Positions 1 through 7,705 of a stretch of 14,646 bases of DNA are shown in pieces. The notes beneath the pieces are model-generated. The model saw only the letters and a list, made by a program, of their open reading frames with translations, made no database searches and was not told the DNA's origin. Positions within the stretch are counted from its first letter, which is position 1; every line of letters starts with the position of its first letter. The DNA comes from JBEVEP01 sp040512755 (GTDB taxonomy: Bacteria; Pseudomonadota; Alphaproteobacteria; Rhizobiales; Rhizobiaceae), in assembly GCA_040512755.1 (NCBI GenBank), contig JBEVEP010000280.1:1-14646 (forward strand), read 5' to 3'. The translations under genes were made by a program, and so were the position numbers.

Positions 1-558
1 GCCTACGCGCAGATGGACATGACCGATGACGCTGTTTCCCGGCATCTCCTGCCACGCAGGAACGTCCGCCGGCAGATCACGAAGCAGGCCCTGAACATCG
101 AGCGGAAGCGTTGCCATTTTGATGGACGTCCCGTTCCATTCCCACTGCAGCCGGGCACGATCGGCGTATATCTCGATGCCGTTGCCTTCCGGATCGGTAA
201 GGTAAAAAGCTTCACTGACCAGATGGTCGGAAGCTCCATCGACCGGAATGCGTTTTTCGATGGCATGTTTCACCCAGCGGCCGAGATCGGTGCGTGTCGG
301 CAGCAGGAAAGCGGTATGGAACAGACCCGCGCTTCGCGGATCGTCCGGTCGCGCCGCAGAATCGCCCCGGATCACGAGCAATGGCCGTTCGGCTGCGCCA
401 AGCGTGATGGTTCCGTCGGTACGCGAAAGTTCCGAAAGCCCCACCACCTTTCGATAGTAGTCTGCGAGGGCGTCGGCATTCTTCGCGGCCAGTCCGACCC
501 GCGCAACGCTGATCGGTGTGGTCGCCGCAAACGGCAATTCAGCCATGGCCTGTTTCAT
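1..558 (-). CDS. VOC (glyoxalase/dioxygenase fold) two-module protein, partial
   Basis: The open frame starts at 558 and runs off the left edge without a stop, giving 186 residues. The first VOC module spans about residues 13-135: the protein has ARVGLAAKNADALADYYR near the start, FHTAFLLP in the middle and LTDPEGNGIEIY at the module end, the usual beta-alpha-beta-beta-beta pattern with His and Glu metal-ligand positions. GHVHLRVG at the very end looks like the start of a second module. This arrangement matches the CatE-like (catechol 2,3-dioxygenase-like) branch of the VOC superfamily, where proteins are about 280 residues, so roughly a third is missing here. The start at 558 has AGGA about 8 bases upstream; ATG 546 is an alternative. 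The substrate cannot be read from the sequence and many relatives have no proven ring-cleavage activity. It is divergent from the hydrolase at 695. Confidence 0.85.
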   Translation of the reverse strand, partial: MKQAMAELPFAATTPISVARVGLAAKNADALADYYRKVVGLSELSRTDGTITLGAAERPLLVIRGDSAARPDDPRSAGLFHTAFLLPTRTDLGRWVKHAIEKRIPVDGASDHLVSEAFYLTDPEGNGIEIYADRARLQWEWNGTSIKMATLPLDVQGLLRDLPADVPAWQEMPGNSVIGHVHLRVG

Positions 559-613
559 CCTGATGATCCTAACATGTCACCACTTTCAATTCGGCTTTGA
601 ATCGCATTTCCGC

Positions 614-654
614 AACGGCGCAGAAAGCGAACACGCCGTTCACCCGAAGTGTTC
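614..654. repeat. Two overlapping inverted repeats in a divergent intergenic region
   Basis: AACGGCG (614-620) and CGCCGTT (634-640) form a 7-bp inverted repeat with a 13-base gap. GAACAC (629-634) and GTGTTC (649-654) form a 6-bp inverted repeat whose centres lie 20 bases apart, about two helical turns. Both sit between the divergent genes starting at 558 and 695, where a shared operator would be expected. No regulator is known, and short repeats of this length can arise by chance. Confidence 0.25.
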
Positions 655-694
655 TCCGGTTGCACGCGCCAACGCGCGCGGCTAAATCCGCCTC

Positions 695-1243
695 ATGAAG
701 GTCAAGGACGCTGATATTCTGATTGTTCCCGGATACACCAATTCCGGACCGGATCACTGGCAAAGCCGCTGGCAGGCAAAACTGTCGACCGCACGACGTG
801 TCGAGCAGGCCGAATGGTCGAAGCCGGTACGCGAGGATTGGACAGCAAAGGTGGCCGAGGCGGTGAATGCCGCCAGGAACCCTGTGGTTCTGGTCGTGCA
901 TTCCCTCGGCATTCCGACTGTCATCCATGCGCTTCCGGAATTCAGGAAGCCGGTTGCAGGCGCTTTTCTCGTGGCGCCGCCCGACGTGGCTAATCCGGCC
1001 ATCCGCCCGAAGCACCTCATGACATTCGGCCCCTACCCGCGCGAGCCGTTGCCGTTTCCTTCGATGACGATCGCGAGCCGGAATGACCCGTACTGCGCCT
1101 TTCACGTTGCGGAAGACATTGCCGCGGCCTGGGGATCGTTCTTCATTGACGCGGGCGACGCCGGCCATATCAATGCCGACTCCGGATATGGCCCCTGGCC
1201 GGAAGGTTCGATGGCGTTCGCGAAGTTTCTCTCGCGATTATAG
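695..1243 (+). CDS. RBBP9/YdeN-type serine hydrolase (alpha/beta hydrolase)
   Basis: This 182-residue protein fits the small Ser_hydrolase family (RBBP9/YdeN, PF06821), whose members are usually about 175-200 residues. It opens with ILIVPGYTNSGPDHWQSRW, the typical family start. The likely catalytic triad is visible: Ser70 in VVHSLG (nucleophile elbow), Asp131 in ASRNDPY and His158 in DAGHIN. There is no signal peptide or membrane segment, so it should be cytosolic. The family hydrolyses small esters or amides in vitro, but true substrates are mostly unknown. It stands alone on the plus strand, divergent from the VOC gene and convergent with the aldolase gene. The 71 bases after its stop (1244-1314) hold no clear terminator. 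Confidence 0.88.
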   Translation: MKVKDADILIVPGYTNSGPDHWQSRWQAKLSTARRVEQAEWSKPVREDWTAKVAEAVNAARNPVVLVVHSLGIPTVIHALPEFRKPVAGAFLVAPPDVANPAIRPKHLMTFGPYPREPLPFPSMTIASRNDPYCAFHVAEDIAAAWGSFFIDAGDAGHINADSGYGPWPEGSMAFAKFLSRL

Positions 1244-1314
1244 AGCACCTGGCCTTTAGCGATTGTTCATACACGCGTTTCACGCGGTCACGGACCGTCC
1301 AGCGACGAGCCGTG

Positions 1315-2085
1315 TCATCCAATCGAGGCGCGCGCTGCTTGAAGCAAGCTCTCTGCGCCGATCGCGATGCAACGCTGATCCGTTCCAATCGCCAGAAACC
1401 GGTAGCCCATCGATACGAAACGGCCCGCCTGGGAAGGTTCGACGACGAAGATGGCCGCCAGTTTGCCCGCATTGCGCGCCTTGGTCGCAATTGCAGCCAC
1501 AGTATCCATCATATCTTCCAACGTCGCATTGACCGTCTGGCCGTTCGTCCATGCAATCGAAAAGTCGGCGGGACCGACGAAAATGCCGTCGATGCCGGCT
1601 GTGTCGAGTATTCCATCCAACGCTTCCAACGCGGCGCGCGTTTCGATCATCGCGAACGACACGGTGCGGCTGTTCGATTCGTGTAACCAAGCATTGAGGT
1701 TCGCTTGTCCGGAGCGAGGCAATGCGAACGTCGGACCCCATGAGCGTTCGCCGACCGGCGGATACTTCATCGATGCGGCAAAGAGTTGTGCATCTTCAAT
1801 GGAGTTGACCATGGGGGCGATCACTGCTTCGGCGCCGAAATCGAGCGCCCGGCTCGCCATGTCGAAGCGGCCGACGGGAATTCGTACCACTACATGCTTG
1901 CCGGCGTTTGTTACCGGCACCACCCCATTCAGCACGCTGCTTTCGTGGTGGCCTCCATGCTGCATGTCGAGCGTAACTGCGTCGAAGCCCTGCCTAGCGA
2001 TCACTTCGACTGTCAACGGATCCGGGATGCCGGACCACGCGGTGAAGATTGTTTCACCAGAATGCAGGCGCGCGGCGAGAGACAT
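1315..2085 (-). CDS. HpcH/HpaI-type class II pyruvate aldolase
   Basis: The 256-residue product matches the HpaI aldolase family (TIM-barrel, divalent-metal-dependent), which cleaves or forms 4-hydroxy-2-oxo acids with release of pyruvate. Residues expected from HpaI are present in order: LDMQHG with His43 as general base, Arg68 in VVRIP, Glu148 in AMIET and Asp174 in FVGPADFS as metal ligands. The start at 2085 is chosen because TGGGGATG lies about 6-14 bases upstream and the protein then begins MSLAARLHSGETIF, as relatives do; a frame extension to 2133 adds 16 residues of poor family character. The substrate could be 2,4-dihydroxyhept-2-enedioate, 2-keto-3-deoxy-sugar acids or another hydroxy-oxo acid; no hpa catabolic genes lie nearby to decide. 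Transcription is separated from the zeta gene upstream by a terminator. Confidence 0.88.
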   Translation of the reverse strand: MSLAARLHSGETIFTAWSGIPDPLTVEVIARQGFDAVTLDMQHGGHHESSVLNGVVPVTNAGKHVVVRIPVGRFDMASRALDFGAEAVIAPMVNSIEDAQLFAASMKYPPVGERSWGPTFALPRSGQANLNAWLHESNSRTVSFAMIETRAALEALDGILDTAGIDGIFVGPADFSIAWTNGQTVNATLEDMMDTVAAIATKARNAGKLAAIFVVEPSQAGRFVSMGYRFLAIGTDQRCIAIGAESLLQAARASIG

Positions 2086-2146
2086 AGAACAACATCCCCA
2101 GATTGACGTTCGGGCATTCAAACAGAAGCTCAATTGCGCCGCAAAG

Positions 2147-2173
2147 AAAAACCGCCCTGAATTCGGGCGGTTT
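2147..2173 (-). terminator. Rho-independent terminator of the ATPase zeta gene
   Basis: AAACCGCCC (2149-2157) and GGGCGGTTT (2165-2173) form a 9-bp perfect inverted repeat around TGAATTC. Read on the minus strand the stem is followed by a T-rich run (GGCGGTTTTTCTTT), the classic intrinsic terminator layout, about 26 bases after the zeta stop codon. Confidence 0.8.
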
Positions 2174-2198
2174 CGCAGTATCGATTGTGCCAGAAAGA

Positions 2199-2519
2199 TC
2201 AGGAATTTCTGATCTGCTCAACTGCCTGGGCGAGGAGTTCGTCCATGGTCCGGCGAATCTGATGATCCGACTGGTCGACGCCGGCGGCGTCGAAATCCTT
2301 CCGCACCTTGCGGAAAACGTCGTGATCGCCCGCTTCCTCTATGTCGGCCACGACCACTTCCTTCGCGTATGCTTCCGCATCGGCGCCGCTCTTGCCAAGC
2401 TTTTCAGCCGCCCAAAGACCGAGCAATCTGTTGCGCCGCGCGACCGCTTTGAACTTGAGTTCTTCATCGAAGGCGAATTTGCGTTCAAAGCCTTCTTCGC
2501 GATCTTTCAGGGTACTCAT
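2199..2519 (-). CDS. F1-ATPase inhibitor zeta subunit (DUF1476)
   Basis: This 106-residue protein is recognised as the alphaproteobacterial zeta subunit (PF07345, DUF1476), a small helical protein that in Paracoccus binds the F1 part of ATP synthase and blocks ATP hydrolysis. The N-terminal segment MSTLKDREEGFERKFAFDEE is the expected inhibitory region, followed by the family pattern of FKAVARRNRLLGLWAAEKLG and a charged helical C-terminal half with an RKDFDAAG segment. Length agrees with the family (about 104-107). The start is supported by GGAGG at 2526-2530, six bases upstream. The gene is divergent from purC across 247 bases. The inhibitory strength varies between species, with weak effects reported in some, so activity here is inferred. 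Confidence 0.9.
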   Translation of the reverse strand: MSTLKDREEGFERKFAFDEELKFKAVARRNRLLGLWAAEKLGKSGADAEAYAKEVVVADIEEAGDHDVFRKVRKDFDAAGVDQSDHQIRRTMDELLAQAVEQIRNS

Positions 2520-2766
2520 GGCAATCCTCCAGTGGCCGCCGACTCTCCAGCGTCAATATGGGTCCTTCCTGCACAAATCAAAAGGTCTGCGCTTGGTCAA
2601 TATCTGGAGAGGCGACGAAACTGGTTGATTGGCGGAATTGCCGATTGAGCAATTGTTACGATTGCGCTAGAGACCGCGCGTAAGGACCACCGCTGCCGCA
2701 TTGCCCTGCCGCGAAAAAGGGATCGGTTGCTTGCCGCTAAGCCCTTGAACCCAGAGAAAACAATCT

Positions 2767-3555
2767 ATGAACCGTCGCCGCCGAATTTACGAAGGCAAGG
2801 CCAAGATCCTCTATGAAGGTCCGGAGCCTGGTACGCTTATCCAGTTTTTCAAGGACGACGCCACCGCGTTCAACAAAAAGAAACACGAGATCGTGGACGG
2901 TAAAGGTGTGCTCAACAATCGCATTTCCGAGCATATCTTCACGCATCTGAACCGGATGGGAATTCCGACGCACTTTATTCGCCGGCTCAACATGCGGGAG
3001 CAGTTGATCAAGGAAGTCGAGATCATTCCCCTTGAAGTTGTCGTCCGCAACATTGCGGCCGGGTCGCTGGCCAAGCGTCTCGGCATTGAGGAAGGCACGG
3101 TTCTGCCGCGCTCAATCATCGAATTCTACTACAAGGCCGATGCGCTCGATGATCCGATGGTTTCGGAAGAACACATTACCGCTTTCGGCTGGGCGAGCCC
3201 ACAGGAGATCGACGACGTGATGGCGCTCGCCATCCGCGTCAACGACTTCCTGTCCGGGCTGTTCCTCGGCGTCGGTATTCAGCTCGTCGATTTCAAGATG
3301 GAATGCGGCCGCCTCTACGAGGGCGACATGATGCGCATTGTCGTCGCGGACGAAATCTCTCCCGACTCCTGCCGTCTATGGGACGTCGCGACGCAGGACA
3401 AGCTCGACAAGGATCGTTTCCGCCGCGATATGGGCGGCCTGGTCGAAGCATATCAGGAAGTTGCCCGCCGGCTCGGCATCATGAACGAAAACGAACCGCC
3501 GCGCCCGTCCGGCCCCGTGCTCGTGTCGAACAACGGCAAGGGCCGGCCGCACTGA
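2767..3555 (+). CDS. purC: Phosphoribosylaminoimidazole-succinocarboxamide synthase
   Basis: PurC joins aspartate to CAIR using ATP, giving SAICAR in de novo purine synthesis. The N-terminal IYEGKAKILYEG is the nucleotide-binding opening typical of the family. Residues 86-100 (IIPLEVVVRNIAAGS) match the first SAICAR synthase signature and 172-182 (QLVDFKMECGR) the second, with Cys180 where Phe is common. At 262 residues it is somewhat longer than the usual 235-255 because of a Pro/Asn-rich tail after about residue 240. The ribosome site is weak (AGAG about 10 bases upstream). The 247 bases before it contain no gene; I saw only poor promoter-like hexamers there (TTGAGC 2645, TAGAGA 2668). It leads the purine block, with purS starting 31 bases later. 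Confidence 0.96.
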   Translation: MNRRRRIYEGKAKILYEGPEPGTLIQFFKDDATAFNKKKHEIVDGKGVLNNRISEHIFTHLNRMGIPTHFIRRLNMREQLIKEVEIIPLEVVVRNIAAGSLAKRLGIEEGTVLPRSIIEFYYKADALDDPMVSEEHITAFGWASPQEIDDVMALAIRVNDFLSGLFLGVGIQLVDFKMECGRLYEGDMMRIVVADEISPDSCRLWDVATQDKLDKDRFRRDMGGLVEAYQEVARRLGIMNENEPPRPSGPVLVSNNGKGRPH

Positions 3556-3586
3556 TTTCCTTAGGCTTGCGACAGGAGTAGCCGAC

Positions 3587-3829
3587 TTGATCAAGGCCCG
3601 CGTCACCGTCACGCTGAAAAACGGCGTTCTCGATCCCCAGGGCAAGGCGATCGAGCACGCACTCGATAGCCTGGGATTTGACGGCGTCGGTCAGGTCCGT
3701 CAGGGAAAGGTGTTCGACGTCGAACTGAATACAGCCGACCGCGCCAAAGCCGAAGCCGACCTGAAGGCGATGTGCGACAGGCTGCTGGCGAACACGGTGA
3801 TTGAGAATTACACGGTCGCTCTTGCCTGA
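3587..3829 (+). CDS. purS: Formylglycinamidine synthase subunit PurS
   Basis: PurS is the small scaffold subunit that bridges PurL and PurQ in the three-part formylglycinamidine synthase of alphaproteobacteria and Gram-positives. The 80-residue length and the sequence (ARVTVTLKNGVLDPQGKAIE, later GFDGVGQVRQGKVFDVEL) are typical of the family. The start codon is TTG at 3587: AGGAG at 3574-3578 lies eight bases upstream, and no ATG or GTG is available in frame before the first conserved strand. The rarer start may lower its translation relative to the neighbours. It sits 31 bases after purC and 15 before purQ. Confidence 0.95.
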   Translation: MIKARVTVTLKNGVLDPQGKAIEHALDSLGFDGVGQVRQGKVFDVELNTADRAKAEADLKAMCDRLLANTVIENYTVALA

Positions 3830-3844
3830 GGGTTCGCGGAAAGC

Positions 3845-4513
3845 ATGAAATCAGCCGTCGTCCTCCTTCCCGGCCTCAACCGCGACCGCGATATGATCGC
3901 GGCGCTGACAACGATTTCGGGATCGCCGCCGCTGACGGTCTGGCAGACCGACACTGAAGTTCCGGACGTGGACCTCATCGTCATCCCCGGAGGCTTCTCA
4001 TACGGCGACTATCTGCGCTGCGGCGCCATTGCCGCGCGCATGCCGGTGATGCGGGCCATCGCCGAAAAGGCCGGCAAAGGTATCCAGGTGATGGGCGTCT
4101 GCAACGGATTCCAGATCCTGGTCGAGGCTGGGCTGTTGCCTGGCGCATTGATGCGCAACGACCATCTGAAATTCGTCTGCCGCGAAGTGAAGCTGCGGGT
4201 CGAAAACGTCAATACATCCTTCACGCGGAACTATGCTCCCGGGCAGATTATCCGCTGCCCTGTGGCGCATCATGACGGGAACTACTTCGCGGACGCCGAG
4301 ACACTCGCGCGGCTCGAAGGGAACGGCCAAGTTGTGTTCCGTTATGCGGAAGGTACGAACCCGAATGGCGCAGTCAACGATATCGCCGGAATCATCAACG
4401 AACGCGGCAATGTGCTTGGCCTGATGCCTCATCCGGAAAATCTGATCGAACCGGCACACGGTGGAACAGATGGCCGCGCCCTCTTCGAAAGCGCTTTAGG
4501 CATCGCCGCTTGA
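3845..4513 (+). CDS. purQ: Formylglycinamidine synthase glutaminase subunit PurQ
   Basis: PurQ is the class I glutamine amidotransferase that hydrolyses glutamine and passes ammonia to PurL. The 222-residue protein carries the full triad: Cys86 in MGVCNGFQIL, His196 and Glu198 in LMPHPE. IPGGFSYGDYLRCGA at about 47-61 forms the oxyanion-hole region. Length and sequence are ordinary for the stand-alone PurQ. GGAA lies about six bases before the ATG. The TGA stop (4511-4513) overlaps a possible ATG at 4513 of the following frame (TGATG), which would couple translation if that start is used, though a downstream start is preferred for the lipoprotein. Confidence 0.96.
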   Translation: MKSAVVLLPGLNRDRDMIAALTTISGSPPLTVWQTDTEVPDVDLIVIPGGFSYGDYLRCGAIAARMPVMRAIAEKAGKGIQVMGVCNGFQILVEAGLLPGALMRNDHLKFVCREVKLRVENVNTSFTRNYAPGQIIRCPVAHHDGNYFADAETLARLEGNGQVVFRYAEGTNPNGAVNDIAGIINERGNVLGLMPHPENLIEPAHGGTDGRALFESALGIAA

Positions 4514-4572
4514 TGCGGATGGCTTCGCCAGCTCTGCCGCGTTCTGAACATTCCAGGCAACAACGGATCGCC

Positions 4573-5010
4573 ATGACGACTTTCCATCCTGCCTTTACAG
4601 GCGGCCGAGTTTTCCATTACGCCATGGGGCTTGTGTTGATCGCTGCACTCAGCGCCTGCCAGTCGAGCACCGCGCAGAATGCCGGCGGCGGTTCCGGCAA
4701 GAGCGCCTCGCTTCGCACAATGGAACAAGTCGCGATCGCCGCCCATAAATGCTGGTTTGCCAGCAGGGACCCGGCCTTCAAGCCCTATCGCATGGCAAAC
4801 GAGTTGAACTCCTTCAGCGGCCGGCCGCGCTTCCTGCTTGTGCCGGCGAAAAACTATGAAGCCAAGCCCTTGCTGGTCGTGCAGGCAGAAGGCGCATCGC
4901 GCAAAGTCGAAACGTTTGGGCCGTTGCTGGGTGAAGCGCTCGGGCCGCGCATTTCCGCCGACATCTCACGTTGGGCATCCGGCGACAGCCATTGCGGGAG
5001 CTCAGCCTGA
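4573..5010 (+). CDS. Small predicted lipoprotein of unknown function
   Basis: I do not recognise a family. From ATG 4573 the product is 145 residues, with a hydrophobic stretch at about 17-27 ending in LSAC, a lipobox with Cys29 as the lipidated residue, followed by a Gly/Ser-rich linker. It is therefore predicted to be exported and membrane-anchored. Two further cysteines, Cys60 (HKCW) and Cys141 (HCG), could form a disulfide in the periplasm. The middle part (RPRFLLVPAKNYEAKPLLVV) suggests beta strands. The frame stays open back to ATG 4513, overlapping the purQ stop, but that start would put 48 residues before the lipid Cys; ATG 4624 is the shortest option. It lies on the same strand between purQ and purL, 154 bases before purL. 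Reading-frame quality and the clear signal make it a real gene; any role in purine metabolism is unproven. Confidence 0.75.
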   Translation: MTTFHPAFTGGRVFHYAMGLVLIAALSACQSSTAQNAGGGSGKSASLRTMEQVAIAAHKCWFASRDPAFKPYRMANELNSFSGRPRFLLVPAKNYEAKPLLVVQAEGASRKVETFGPLLGEALGPRISADISRWASGDSHCGSSA

Positions 5011-5164
5011 CGGACGGGACCGCCGGGAGGTGGTTCGAAAGCGATCGTTACTCAGCTGCATTCCATGCTCGGCAGCGCCCAAAATTCTTCTCACCGCGGA
5101 ATTGCGGTCTTGGCGGGTCAACCAATTTCGCGCATGAGAGCCCCGGATAAGGGAAAGCAGAACG

Positions 5165-7390
5165 ATGACAATCCCCGACGACGTGAAGATCACACCTGAA
5201 CTGGTCGCCGCTCATGGCCTCAAGCCTGACGAATACCAACGTATCCTCGATTTGATCGGCCGGGAGCCGACCTTCACCGAGCTCGGCATCTTCTCGGCAA
5301 TGTGGAACGAGCATTGCTCTTACAAGTCATCGAAAAAGTGGCTGCGCACGCTCCCCACAAGCGGACCCCAGGTGATCCAGGGACCCGGGGAAAATGCCGG
5401 TGTGGTCGACATCGGCGACGGTGATTGCGTGGTCTTCAAGATGGAAAGCCACAATCACCCCTCCTACATCGAGCCGTATCAAGGTGCCGCGACCGGCGTA
5501 GGAGGTATCCTGCGCGATGTGTTCACCATGGGTGCCAGGCCGATCGCAGCGATGAACGCCTTGCGTTTCGGCGCGCCGGACCATCCCAAGACCCGTCATC
5601 TGGTGGCCGGAGTTGTGGCTGGCGTCGGCGGTTACGGCAACTCGTTCGGCGTGCCGACCGTCGGCGGTGAAGTGAATTTCGACGCGCGCTACAATGGAAA
5701 CTGCCTGGTCAACGCTTTTGCGGCCGGCCTCGCCAGGACCGACGCGATTTTCTACTCAAAGGCGGAAGGCGTCGGCTTGCCCGTCGTCTATCTTGGCGCC
5801 AAGACCGGCCGGGACGGCGTGGGCGGCGCGACCATGGCGTCCGCCGAGTTTGACGACAAGATCGACGAGAAGCGTCCTACTGTTCAAGTCGGCGATCCCT
5901 TCACCGAAAAGTGCCTGCTGGAAGCCTGCCTCGAACTGATGGCTTCGGGAGCAGTCATCGCCATTCAGGACATGGGCGCCGCCGGTCTCACCTGTTCGGC
6001 CGTGGAGATGGGCGCTAAAGGCGACCTCGGCATCGAACTCGACCTGGACAAGGTGCCGGTCCGGGAAGACCGCATGTCGGCCTATGAGATGATGCTGTCG
6101 GAGAGCCAGGAGCGCATGCTGATGGTTCTGCGGCCCGAGAAGGAAGAAGAGGCGGAGGCGATTTTCCGTAAATGGGGCCTCGATTTCGCAATCGTGGGCC
6201 GCACGACCGACGATCTGCGCTTCCGCATCCTCCATCTCGGCAGGGAAGTCGCCAATCTCCCGATCAAGGATCTGGGCGATAAGGCCCCGGAGTATGACCG
6301 GCCCTGGGTTGAGCCGGCAAAGCCGGCACCGCTTGCTGCGACCGACCGTCCCCAAACCGATGTCGCTGATTCTCTTCTCAAAATGCTGGCAGGTCCTGAC
6401 CTTTCGAGCCGCCGCTGGGTCTGGGAACAGTACGATACCCTGATTCAGGGCAATTCGCTGCAAATCCCGGGCGGCGACGCGGGTGTCGTGCGGGTCGAAG
6501 GCCATCCGACCAAGGCGCTGGCCTTTTCCTCGGACGTCACACCGCGCTATTGCGAAGCTGACCCGTATGAGGGCGGCAAGCAGGCTGTGGCCGAGTGCTG
6601 GCGCAACCTTACGGCAACCGGCGCGGAACCGCTCGCAGCGACCGACAATCTCAACTTCGGCAATCCGGAACGGCCGGAGATCATGGGCCAGTTTGCCCGC
6701 GCGGTGACGGGCATCGGCGACGCCTGTCGCGCGCTCGGCTTCCCGATCGTTTCGGGCAATGTCTCGCTTTACAACGAGACCAACGGTCAGGCGATCCTGC
6801 CCACGCCCACGATCGGCGGCGTCGGCCTGATCCGCGACTGGTCGAAGATGGCGCGCCGGGGCTTCGCAGCGGAAGGCGACCTCATTCTGCTCTTCGGTGC
6901 GCCGGACTGGTGGGGAACCCATCTGGGGCAATCGATCTACCTTCGCGACATCCACGGCCGCGCCGACGGCCCGCCTCCCCCGGTTGATCTCACGCATGAG
7001 AAAAAGGTGGGCGACTTCGTTCGCAGCCTGATTGGTGAGGCGGTGGCGACTGCGGTGCACGATGTCTCGGATGGCGGCCTTGCGGTTGCGCTCGCCGAAA
7101 TGGCAATCGATTCCGGCATAGGCGCGACTGTCAACCAACTGGAAGGCGGCGACCCGATTCCCCAATTCTTCGGGGAGGATCAGGGCCGCTATGTCGTGAC
7201 CGTCAGGAACTTTCCGGACGTTGCTGCATTCGGTCGATTTATGGCCCGCATCGAAACTGCCGGCATTTTCGCGCCCTGGATCGGCACGACTGGCGGCAGC
7301 GAATTGAAACTCGGAAAGTCGCGTGCCATACCTGTTTCCGAGCTAAGGGCCGCTCACGAATCCTGGTTCCCTCGCTTCATGGGAACCTGA
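5165..7390 (+). CDS. purL: Formylglycinamidine synthase subunit PurL
   Basis: PurL is the ATP-dependent synthetase subunit converting FGAR to FGAM with ammonia from PurQ. At 741 residues it is the small (PurS/PurQ-dependent) type. It contains NEHCSYKSSKKWL with the conserved His50, ESHNHPS at 94-100, GGVGGILRDVFTMGARPIA-like ATP-site sequence (GVGGILRDVFTMGA), QDMGAAGLTCSA near residue 267 and a second AIRS-like half with TGIGDACRALGFPIVSGNVS and DVSDGGLAVALAEMA. GGGAAAG about seven bases upstream supports the ATG. The 154-base gap before it shows no gene and only a weak 5-bp hairpin (ACCGC/GCGGT near 5094), so it may be read through from purQ or have its own promoter that I cannot identify. 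Confidence 0.97.
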   Translation: MTIPDDVKITPELVAAHGLKPDEYQRILDLIGREPTFTELGIFSAMWNEHCSYKSSKKWLRTLPTSGPQVIQGPGENAGVVDIGDGDCVVFKMESHNHPSYIEPYQGAATGVGGILRDVFTMGARPIAAMNALRFGAPDHPKTRHLVAGVVAGVGGYGNSFGVPTVGGEVNFDARYNGNCLVNAFAAGLARTDAIFYSKAEGVGLPVVYLGAKTGRDGVGGATMASAEFDDKIDEKRPTVQVGDPFTEKCLLEACLELMASGAVIAIQDMGAAGLTCSAVEMGAKGDLGIELDLDKVPVREDRMSAYEMMLSESQERMLMVLRPEKEEEAEAIFRKWGLDFAIVGRTTDDLRFRILHLGREVANLPIKDLGDKAPEYDRPWVEPAKPAPLAATDRPQTDVADSLLKMLAGPDLSSRRWVWEQYDTLIQGNSLQIPGGDAGVVRVEGHPTKALAFSSDVTPRYCEADPYEGGKQAVAECWRNLTATGAEPLAATDNLNFGNPERPEIMGQFARAVTGIGDACRALGFPIVSGNVSLYNETNGQAILPTPTIGGVGLIRDWSKMARRGFAAEGDLILLFGAPDWWGTHLGQSIYLRDIHGRADGPPPPVDLTHEKKVGDFVRSLIGEAVATAVHDVSDGGLAVALAEMAIDSGIGATVNQLEGGDPIPQFFGEDQGRYVVTVRNFPDVAAFGRFMARIETAGIFAPWIGTTGGSELKLGKSRAIPVSELRAAHESWFPRFMGT

Positions 7391-7404
7391 CGGAGTACGC
7401 ATCA

Positions 7405-7638
7405 ATGGCGATGGACGCACACGACATTGAACAGTTGATCCGCGAAGGCATACCCGACGCCAAGGTGACAATTCGCGACTTGGCCGGTGACGGCGATCAC
7501 TATGCTGCCGAGGTGGTGGCGGAGAGCTTTCGCGGCAAGACCCGGGTCCAGCAGCACCAGATGGTCTACAACGCCCTCAAGGGCAATATGGGCGGGGTTC
7601 TGCACGCTTTGGCATTGCAGACCAGCGCTCCCGACTGA
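7405..7638 (+). CDS. BolA-family protein
   Basis: A 77-residue BolA-fold protein of the short BolA2/IbaG-like type. The core FRGKTRVQQHQMVYNALKG matches the family signature F-x-G-K-S/T followed by a conserved His and Val-Tyr helix; the His is the usual cluster ligand shared with a monothiol glutaredoxin. It has no Cys. GGAG at 7392-7395 precedes ATG 7405 by nine bases; ATG 7411 is possible. The gene follows purL by 14 bases and grxD lies next on the same strand. BolA and CGFS glutaredoxins form [2Fe-2S]-bridged heterodimers involved in iron-sulfur cluster delivery or iron sensing, so the pairing supports that role. Confidence 0.9.
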   Translation: MAMDAHDIEQLIREGIPDAKVTIRDLAGDGDHYAAEVVAESFRGKTRVQQHQMVYNALKGNMGGVLHALALQTSAPD

Positions 7639-7705
7639 GTGTGCCACATCCGGGCTTGGAAAGCTCCACTGTTGCCACCACATGGTGTCGGGTGTTAGCT
7701 ACTGC

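Noticed and set aside
1451..2212. 253-codon plus-strand frame
   Set aside because: Antisense to the HpaI-type aldolase gene, which has all expected catalytic residues.
2645..2673. TTGAGC-N17-TAGAGA as a purC promoter
   Set aside because: Only 4/6 and 3/6 matches, too weak to call in a 247-base region.
5094..5109. Small hairpin ACCGC/GCGGT before purL
   Set aside because: Five base pairs, no T run and no link to a known element.
5756..7165. 469-codon open frame on the minus strand
   Set aside because: It lies wholly antisense to purL, has no family character and reflects the G+C-rich codon use of purL.
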